Origin: UBA3940 sp964506005
Lineage (GTDB): Bacteria; Chloroflexota; Anaerolineae; Aggregatilineales; UBA3940
Direction: 5' to 3'
Assembly: GCA_964506005.1 (NCBI GenBank)
Contig: CAZDLX010000127.1
Location: forward strand, 1 to 10,872
DNA length: 10,872 nucleotides
The position numbers and the translations under genes were made by a program. Each line of letters opens with the position of its first letter. Position 1 is the stretch's first letter. Below the pieces are notes generated by a model that worked only from the letters and a program-made list of their open reading frames with translations, searched no databases and was not told the origin of the DNA. Below, in pieces: positions 1 through 4,515 of this stretch.

Positions 1-1
1 G

Positions 2-52
2 GACGGGACGATTGAAGCGTTGACGCAGGCCTGGTTCAACGCGCCGTATTGA
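2..52 (+). CDS. C-terminal end of probable ABC transporter solute-binding protein (partial)
   Basis: The first bases hold an open frame of 16 codons ending in TGA at 50-52. The peptide is DGTIEALTQAWFNAPY. A 'DGT-x(n)-L-x-x-x-W' ending is typical of the last helix of periplasmic amino-acid binding proteins (SBP_bac_3 family), which deliver substrates to ABC importers. Only this tail is visible, so the call rests on a short resemblance. The gene reads toward the toxin gene on the other strand, and the two stops are 4 bases apart. It could be the end of another protein with a similar tail. Confidence 0.45.
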   Translation, partial: DGTIEALTQAWFNAPY

Positions 53-56
53 GGGA

Positions 57-461
57 TTAGTCGTCCTCCCAGTCGTCGAGTTGCAGGCCTTCAACCCGGC
101 TGAATTCTCTGACGTTATTAGTCACGAGAATCAAGCCGTTGGCAACAGCAATTGCCGCGATCATCAGGTCATTCGGGCTAATTGGCGTTCCTCTAGCTTC
201 CAACTGCACCCGGACAGACCCATATATCTCTGCGGCCCGGTCGTCGAACGGCAGTGACGTGAAGCGATTGAGAAAAAGCTGCTGGCGAGCAAGAGTTCGC
301 TCTGGCTGGTTGCTCTTCCGCGCTCCGTAGAACAGCTCGGCCTTGACCACCGAACAGACCGCAATGTCCTCAGGGACGAGGCTCGCCAGCTTCCGAATAA
401 TCGACTCCGAGCGCCGGTTCAAGTGCCGGATGCAGGTGTTCGTGTCGAGCAGATACTTCAT
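57..461 (-). CDS. vapC: VapC-type PIN-domain ribonuclease toxin
   Basis: This 134-residue protein has the size and pattern of VapC toxins, Mg2+-dependent endoribonucleases that cut RNA when released from their antitoxin. The acidic PIN residues are visible: Asp6 in the opening MKYLLDTN, Glu42 in VVKAELFYGA, and Asp98 in PNDLMIAA. The closing VTNNVREF (113-120) has Asn where some PIN proteins have a fourth Asp, a common variant. The frame is open further upstream, but I start at the ATG at 461: it gives the standard PIN N-terminus and overlaps the antitoxin stop as ATGA, implying translational coupling. The pair is a two-gene type II module expressed leftward. Family assignment is firm; the RNA target is unknown. 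Confidence 0.92.
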   Translation of the reverse strand: MKYLLDTNTCIRHLNRRSESIIRKLASLVPEDIAVCSVVKAELFYGARKSNQPERTLARQQLFLNRFTSLPFDDRAAEIYGSVRVQLEARGTPISPNDLMIAAIAVANGLILVTNNVREFSRVEGLQLDDWEDD

Positions 462-694
462 TCGACGGGCTCGCGTGTCTCGTAGTCGCCCTGAGGCGGG
501 CGCGTTATCGGATCGTCTGCCAGAATGCCCGCCGTCCGTTCCAGAAAGCTCAGCCACTCATCTTGCTCGGTCTGCTCGCCCAGCGGTTGAACGACCAGAA
601 CCACGTCGAGCTCAGTGTTGACAACGCCGACAGGCACCTGGAGCCTGAGAATTCCGTCTTCCCCAACGCGCGACTGCACACGTATCGTTTCCAC
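458..694 (-). CDS. Antitoxin partner of the PIN toxin (VapB-like role)
   Basis: A 78-residue protein directly upstream of the toxin, ending within its start codon. It begins METIRVQSRVGEDGILRLQV, a short beta-rich start, then has an acidic middle (EQTEQDEWLSFLERTAG) and the ending DDPITRPPQGDYETREP. As I recall, this ending recurs in small antitoxin-like proteins paired with PIN toxins in Cyanobacteria and Chloroflexota. It should bind and neutralise the toxin, and the complex may repress its own promoter. I see no clear AbrB, ribbon-helix-helix or Phd motif, so the DNA-binding fold is uncertain. The start is taken as GTG at 694 because the purine-rich site at 702-708 sits 7 bases upstream; a TTG two codons earlier is directly against that site. 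Confidence 0.78.
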   Translation of the reverse strand: METIRVQSRVGEDGILRLQVPVGVVNTELDVVLVVQPLGEQTEQDEWLSFLERTAGILADDPITRPPQGDYETREPVE

Positions 695-701
695 TGCCAA
701 C

Positions 702-708
702 CCTCCCC
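702..708 (-). promoter_or_regulatory. Ribosome binding site deciding the antitoxin start
   Basis: On the minus strand the sequence GGGGAGG lies 7 bases before the GTG at 694, but only one base before the alternative TTG at 700. Normal spacing therefore favours the GTG start and a 78-residue antitoxin. Confidence 0.6.
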
Positions 709-729
709 TGCTAGCCCTTCTGCGTCCGT

Positions 730-735
730 ATTATA
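730..735 (-). promoter_or_regulatory. Predicted -10 box for the toxin-antitoxin pair
   Basis: A perfect TATAAT is read on the minus strand, about 36 bases before the antitoxin GTG, in the 61-base spacer between the M23 gene and the antitoxin. No good -35 hexamer is seen at 16-18 bases, so this may depend on an extended -10 or an activator. It would give the pair its own transcript apart from the M23 gene. Confidence 0.45.
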
Positions 736-755
736 CGCCTCGACTTGTGCATCCC

Positions 756-1742
756 CTACTCAAACTGCACTTCGATCCACGTGGTGCGGCCCGCCTGCAC
801 GAACACCTGCTGCTTGTAGATCTTCGTGCCGGAGTTCATCGAGACCTCGTACCAGCCCTCCGGCAGGTCGCCGTAGGTGAAGTTCTCGCCGAACACGTCG
901 TCGGGGATGATGTCCTCGCTGTCAGTGTACGTCACACCGTAGCGCGGCATATCCGCCCCCTGCAGGATGATCACTACGTCGGGAACAGGCTCGCCGTCCG
1001 GCCCGGTGACGCGCCCCGCCAGCGTGCCATAGTCGATGAACGGCGCTATCCACAGGTCGGGGTTGCGCAGGCTGCCGGGGAAGTTCAGCGGGTCGCCGAC
1101 CCGCACCTCGAAGTGCAGGTGGGCGCCGCCGCTGGCGATGCCCGTCCCCCCGACCGCACCGATGCGCTGGCCCGACACCACCCGGTCGCCGGTTTCGACA
1201 TTGACCAGCGACAGATGGCCGTACAGCGCGTACAGCGGCTCTTCGTTGTACGCCATGTCGAACTGCAGAACAATCAGATTCCCGTAGTAGCCGGCATGCG
1301 GCCCAAAGACCTGCGTCTCATCCGTGCCTGCGTAGTATACGGTGGCGTCCTCGGCGGCCAGCACAGGCGTCCCCGCCGGGTTGAAGAACTCGACCCCGGT
1401 GTGCGGCGGCAGCCGGCCCTCGCCTGTGCTGCCATAAGGGTACGTACGATCCACGTAATTGCGGTACTCCAGCCCGATGGGCCGGTGCAGCCAGTAGTGA
1501 TCCGCCAGCAGCACGCCGGCCTCGCGGTGCGGGGTCGGCGTGGCGGTCCCGGCGGGCGCAGTCGGCGTCGGCGCGACGGTTGCTGTCGCGGTCGGCGGCT
1601 CGGAGGTCGCCTCCACAGCTGGCGCGCCGGGTGTCACCGCCGCTGTCTCGACGGCCCCCGCCTGCGGCGTGCAGCCCGCAGCGAGCAGCACGGCAGCGAA
1701 CACGCCGAGCGCGAGGAGAGGAGGGCGCAGCCTGCGTGGCAT
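756..1742 (-). CDS. M23 (LytM-type) metallopeptidase lipoprotein
   Basis: A 328-residue exported lipoprotein. Residues 1-24 form a signal peptide ending in the lipobox LLAAGC (Cys24 lipidated). Residues 25-75 are a Thr/Pro/Ala-rich spacer that would carry the enzyme away from the membrane. The M23 domain spans about 110-220: HTGVEF (His114), YGHL (His176) and HLHFE (His208, His210). M23 enzymes cleave peptidoglycan cross-links or regulate amidases. The usual second zinc ligand is Asp in HxxxD; here it is Glu118. Residues 240-328 look like a carboxypeptidase-regulatory-type beta-sandwich (LAGRVTGPDGEPVPDVVI). The ATG lies 5 bases after the ftcD stop, so the two are probably co-transcribed. Family call is firm; whether it is catalytically active is open because of the Glu. 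Confidence 0.9.
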   Translation of the reverse strand: MPRRLRPPLLALGVFAAVLLAAGCTPQAGAVETAAVTPGAPAVEATSEPPTATATVAPTPTAPAGTATPTPHREAGVLLADHYWLHRPIGLEYRNYVDRTYPYGSTGEGRLPPHTGVEFFNPAGTPVLAAEDATVYYAGTDETQVFGPHAGYYGNLIVLQFDMAYNEEPLYALYGHLSLVNVETGDRVVSGQRIGAVGGTGIASGGAHLHFEVRVGDPLNFPGSLRNPDLWIAPFIDYGTLAGRVTGPDGEPVPDVVIILQGADMPRYGVTYTDSEDIIPDDVFGENFTYGDLPEGWYEVSMNSGTKIYKQQVFVQAGRTTWIEVQFE

Positions 1743-1747
1743 GCCGC

Positions 1748-3262
1748 TTATCTGAGCCCCGTCCTCGCCTCGACTGCCGCCAGTACCGCCTCAACCCGTT
1801 CGCGCCCGCGCTCGCGCAGCTCGTTCACCGCCGCACGCAGCCGGTCGGCTTCGGACTGATTCGCCAGCCCGTCGACGTTGATCAGCACGTTCAGCGCCGC
1901 CGCTTCCATTGCCGCGCGGGCCATATGCGCCCCGCTTGCCGCGTCGCTGGCGGCGTTGATGTTGCCGTGCTCGGCCACGACGAGAAGCTGCTCCAGCGTC
2001 TCGACCGCGCCGCGCACCGTCGCCAGCGGAACCTCAGCGGCGTTCAGCGTCGCATCCTCGATGGCCTGTGGGCGGGCGGGGTCCTGCTTGTCGAGCCGGA
2101 AGGCAGCCAGCACGCCCTCGAAGGCCTGGCTGTCCGCGTCGATCAGCCCGGTAAGCTCGCCTCGCAGCGTGTCCGCCGCGGCAGCGGCTTCCGCCATCCG
2201 CTCTTCGACCTCAGCATACTTCTTCTTGCCCATCGTCGTAAGAGCCACCATGCTGGCCAGCGCCGCGGAGAGCGAGCCCGCCAGCGCCGCCGCCGCGCCG
2301 CCGCCCGGCGCAGGGTCACCGGAAGCCAGCGCGCTGATGAAATCGTCCGGCGCGAGGCGTCCGTCCTCGTGCCGCTTGACCTGCCGCTCCAGGATCTGCC
2401 CCTCGTCGTCGAACAGGTCGAGCTGCAGGTACCACTGCGCGGCGTCGAACAGCGCCTGCTCGGGGATGAGGCCGATCAGCTCCGCATAGGCGATCTGGCA
2501 CCCGTAGCGCGCCGCCTCCCGCCGGATCATCTCCTGCACGCGGTGGATCGGCGTGTGCGTGTAGTCGGTCAGGTTCATCGAAACCTGCGCCCGCCCGTCC
2601 ACGAGCAGCCCCAGCGCCTTGACGTAGCGCAGCCCGCCGCCGGAGTGCCGCACCGCCTTCGCGATGGCCTTCGCCACCTCGACGTCGTCCGTGTTCAGGT
2701 AGACGTTGTAGGCGATGAGCGGCGCGCGCGCCCCAATCACCGTCGCGCCCGCCGTGCCGAGCTCCGCCGGGCCGAAGTCGGGTGCGCGGTCCGGGTCGCT
2801 GCTGATAGCCTCGCGCAGTCCCTCGTACTCACCCTGGCGCAGCACGGCGAGGTTCTCCCGTTCGGAGCGGGTGGCGGCGCGCTCGTAGAGATACACAGGG
2901 ATACCCAGCTCGTCGCCCACGCGCTGGCCCACGCGCTGCGCCATCGCGACGCACTCTTCCATCGTGACGCCGCGGATCGGCACGAAGGGCACCACGTCCG
3001 TCGCGCCGATGCGCGGGTGCGCGCCGCTGTGCTGAGTCATGTCGATGAGCTCTGCCGCCGTGCGGATCGCCTCGAACGCCGCCTGCTCGACGGCTCCCGG
3101 CGCGCCGACGAAGGTGAGCACCGACCGGTTGTGATCGGCATCAGAGCTGAAGTCCAGCAGGGCAATTCCTGGCACACGGCGAACGGCGTCGCTGATCTGT
3201 TCGACGATCTCCGGCCTGCGGCCCTCGCTGAAGTTGGGAATGCACTCGACCAGGGGTTTCAC
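1748..3262 (-). CDS. ftcD: Bifunctional glutamate formimidoyltransferase / formimidoyl-THF cyclodeaminase
   Basis: This 504-residue protein carries both FtcD activities. The transferase half (about 1-295) moves the formimidoyl group from N-formimino-glutamate, a histidine breakdown product, to tetrahydrofolate. It starts KPLVECIPNFSEGR and has HSGAHPRIGATD, with His82 at the position of the catalytic histidine of the mammalian enzyme. The cyclodeaminase half (about 303-500) releases ammonia to give methenyl-THF; its SGDPAPGGGAAAALAGSLSA stretch (314-333) and the helical rest are typical. The length is close to the roughly 540-residue animal form. The start is GTG, with AAGGAG (3271-3276) 8 bases upstream. 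No other histidine-utilisation gene is visible. It leads a probable two-gene transcript with the M23 lipoprotein; no functional link between them is known. Confidence 0.95.
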   Translation of the reverse strand: MKPLVECIPNFSEGRRPEIVEQISDAVRRVPGIALLDFSSDADHNRSVLTFVGAPGAVEQAAFEAIRTAAELIDMTQHSGAHPRIGATDVVPFVPIRGVTMEECVAMAQRVGQRVGDELGIPVYLYERAATRSERENLAVLRQGEYEGLREAISSDPDRAPDFGPAELGTAGATVIGARAPLIAYNVYLNTDDVEVAKAIAKAVRHSGGGLRYVKALGLLVDGRAQVSMNLTDYTHTPIHRVQEMIRREAARYGCQIAYAELIGLIPEQALFDAAQWYLQLDLFDDEGQILERQVKRHEDGRLAPDDFISALASGDPAPGGGAAAALAGSLSAALASMVALTTMGKKKYAEVEERMAEAAAAADTLRGELTGLIDADSQAFEGVLAAFRLDKQDPARPQAIEDATLNAAEVPLATVRGAVETLEQLLVVAEHGNINAASDAASGAHMARAAMEAAALNVLINVDGLANQSEADRLRAAVNELRERGRERVEAVLAAVEARTGLR

Positions 3263-3311
3263 GTCGGAATCTCCTTGCTAAGTCACCCGGTTCAGCCGGG
3301 CAGCCGGGCGG

Positions 3312-3341
3312 ATTATAGCCTTTACGCCGCCGAGCCCACAA
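3312..3341 (-). promoter_or_regulatory. Predicted ftcD promoter
   Basis: Read on the minus strand, TATAAT at 3312-3317 is a perfect -10 box, with a weak -35 (TTGTGG, 3336-3341) at 18-base spacing. Transcription would start near 3305, giving a leader of about 40 bases before the GTG start of ftcD. The -35 overlaps a repeat-end motif ACCTCACCCC (3341-3350). Confidence 0.55.
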
Positions 3342-3377
3342 CCTCACCCCCAGGCCACGCTGTGGTCGACCGCCATT

Positions 3378-3389
3378 TGCTCTTTAACA
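3378..3389 (+). other. boxA-like antitermination sequence without an rRNA gene
   Basis: TGCTCTTTAACA is identical to the boxA element of E. coli rRNA leaders as I remember it, and the identity runs on through AATT (to 3393). boxA RNA is bound by NusB/NusE for transcription antitermination. No rRNA or tRNA follows; downstream are a repeat and the PfpI gene. It is AT-rich in a GC-rich region. It could be chance or a leftover leader fragment. Confidence 0.25.
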
Positions 3390-3424
3390 ATTAGTCTGGC
3401 AACTGGAGTCATGCTCGTTGCACA

Positions 3425-3523
3425 GAACCCCCTCCGCCCAGCCCTGCGGGCCGGCCACCTCCCCTTGTAAGGGGGAGGTCAACCGCGCGGCGACAGCGTC
3501 GCGGCGCGGTTGGATGGGGGTTC
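3425..3523. repeat. Nested inverted-repeat element, about 99 bases
   Basis: The outer arms GAACCCCC (3425-3432) and GGGGGTTC (3516-3523) pair. Inside are three hairpins: 3441-3451 (GCCC/GGGC, loop TGC), 3457-3479 (10-pair stem with one G-U pair, loop GTA) and 3480-3512 (CAACCGCGC/GCGCGGTTG enclosing GCGAC/GTCGC, loop AGC). The whole could fold into one branched structure. It sits between ftcD and the PfpI gene, carries no gene, and has the look of a dispersed intergenic repeat or small non-autonomous element. No terminal duplication is evident. Confidence 0.65.
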
Positions 3524-3604
3524 AAGCGTTGCCGTACTCATTCCTTAATCTTCATCAGGCGGTCGTTGTAGATGCGGTCTACCAGCCCGCCCAGGCCCCG
3601 CCGC

Positions 3605-3634
3605 TTGAACCCCACTTCGGCGATCCAATATACT
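3605..3634 (+). promoter_or_regulatory. Predicted promoter of the DJ-1/PfpI gene
   Basis: TTGAAC (3605-3610) and TATACT (3629-3634) are separated by 18 bases, matching 4 of 6 and 5 of 6 positions of the sigma-70 consensus. The start would be near 3641, giving a leader of about 45 bases. The leader contains a 6-pair hairpin (GGCTCA 3647-3652, TGAGCC 3659-3664) just before the ribosome binding site. Confidence 0.5.
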
Positions 3635-3685
3635 CAAAGGCGGACAGGCTCAACCCCGTGAGCCGCGAGTAGAGAGGGAAGCAAC

Positions 3686-4258
3686 ATGAAACTGAGTGGC
3701 AAGCGAATTGCCGTTCTGATCGAGCAGGAGTTTGAGGACCTTGAGTTCTGGGTGCCGGTGATGCGCCTGCGCGAAGAAGGCGCGGAAGTGGTCGTCGTGG
3801 GCACCGGCAGCGCCGACAGCTACAAGGGCAAGCATGGCCTGCCTGGCAAGCCGGACACCACCGCCGGGGAGGTTAGCGCCGCCGAGTTCGACGCGATTGT
3901 CGTGCCGGGCGGCTGGGCCCCCGACAAGCTGCGCCGCTACAAGCCCGTCCTCGACCTCGTCAAGGGCATCTACGACGATGGCAAGATCGTCGGGGCCATC
4001 TGCCATGCCGGGCTGGTGCTGATCTCGGCGGGCATCATCCAGGAGGGCCGCCCCTCGACGGGCAGCCTGGGCATCAAGGACGACCTGCTCAACGCGGGCG
4101 CGACCTGGCGCGACGAGCCGGCCTTCCGCGATGGCCAGATCGTATGGGGCCGCGTCGTCGAGGACATCCCCGATTTCAGCCGGGAGCTGGTCGCCGCGCT
4201 GGCAGGGGAGTCGTCGCCCGCCGAAGAAGCCGGGGAGCAGGCGGCGGTCGCGAAGTAG
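3686..4258 (+). CDS. DJ-1/PfpI family protein (YhbO-like protease/deglycase)
   Basis: A 190-residue cytoplasmic protein of the DJ-1/PfpI superfamily. The nucleophile elbow reads VGAICHAG, with Cys106 and His107. The conserved acidic patch is in EQEFEDLEF (residues 13-21), and PSTGSLGIKDDLLNAGA (123-139) matches the family's conserved segment following the elbow. Members have been described as intracellular proteases, and bacterial YhbO/YajL types as acting on glyoxal-modified proteins or as glyoxalases; which applies here cannot be read from sequence. The last 17 residues form an Ala/Glu-rich tail beyond the usual fold. ATG at 3686 has GAGGGAAG (3674-3681) in front. The gene is monocistronic between repeat blocks and converges with mutS2. 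Confidence 0.92.
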   Translation: MKLSGKRIAVLIEQEFEDLEFWVPVMRLREEGAEVVVVGTGSADSYKGKHGLPGKPDTTAGEVSAAEFDAIVVPGGWAPDKLRRYKPVLDLVKGIYDDGKIVGAICHAGLVLISAGIIQEGRPSTGSLGIKDDLLNAGATWRDEPAFRDGQIVWGRVVEDIPDFSRELVAALAGESSPAEEAGEQAAVAK

Positions 4259-4275
4259 AGACTCGCCGCCACGTG

Positions 4276-4440
4276 GCCCGGCAATGAATTGCCGGGCTAC
4301 CTGCAATCGTCCCCAAAGGGGACGATTTCCGCTGCCGAACCATTGTGCGCTACACCAACCCGCCGCAGGCGGGCCAGAGCACAGCTCTGGCTGTCCCCGG
4401 AGGGGACAAGTTTACATAGCCGGACAATGAATTGTCCGGC
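4276..4440. repeat. Cluster of six closely packed hairpins
   Basis: Six perfect inverted repeats follow one another between the converging PfpI and mutS2 genes: 4276-4297 (10-pair stem, centre GA), 4305-4327 (10 pairs, loop AAA), 4359-4373 (6 pairs, loop GCA), 4374-4390 (7 pairs, loop ACA), 4392-4408 (7 pairs, loop GGA) and 4419-4440 (10 pairs, centre GA). The third to fifth abut each other. The first and last share the same plan (CCGG...CAATGAATTG...CCGG). The second is followed by TTT and could weakly terminate PfpI transcription. No coding sequence is present. Confidence 0.8.
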
Positions 4441-4485
4441 AAAAAGGGGCGGGTCTATCGATGCTTTGCATCACGACCCGCCCCT
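4441..4485 (-). terminator. Intrinsic terminator of mutS2
   Basis: On the minus strand, about 31 bases after the mutS2 stop, an 11-pair GC-rich stem (4445-4455 with 4475-4485, core GGGGCGGGTC) is followed by a run of five T (4441-4445). Inside the loop is a second small hairpin, GATGC/GCATC with loop TTT (4460-4472). Stem plus T-run is the standard Rho-independent form. The same sequence also resembles the dispersed GGGGCG...CGCCCCTACC repeat seen at 7994-8018. Confidence 0.7.
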
Positions 4486-4489
4486 ACCC

Positions 4490-4514
4490 ATCTGTGCCAT
4501 CCGTAATCTGTGGC
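4490..4514. repeat. Short run of 9-base units (ATCTGTGNN)
   Basis: ATCTGTGCC (4490-4498), a shortened ATCCGTA (4499-4505) and ATCTGTGGC (4506-4514) follow each other just before the mutS2 stop. They belong to the same unit family as the arrays at 8105-8170 and the inverted units at 7958-7975. Confidence 0.5.
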
Positions 4515-4515
4515 C

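Noticed and set aside
615..1859. Plus-strand open frame of 414 codons across the M23 gene and ftcD end
   Set aside because: Antisense to a lipoprotein with clear signal peptide and metal motifs, and it spans a promoter and a gene boundary.
1580..3394. Long plus-strand open frame of 604 codons across ftcD
   Set aside because: It lies antisense to ftcD. The product is Arg/Ala/His-rich low-complexity sequence with no family motif, the usual shadow of a GC-rich gene.
3418..3672. 84-codon plus-strand open frame before the PfpI gene
   Set aside because: It covers the nested inverted repeat and the predicted promoter and has no ribosome site or recognisable domain.
3263..3685. tRNA or rRNA gene suggested by the boxA-like sequence
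   Set aside because: No cloverleaf, TTCGA-type arm or rRNA core sequence could be found; the hairpins are simple inverted repeats.
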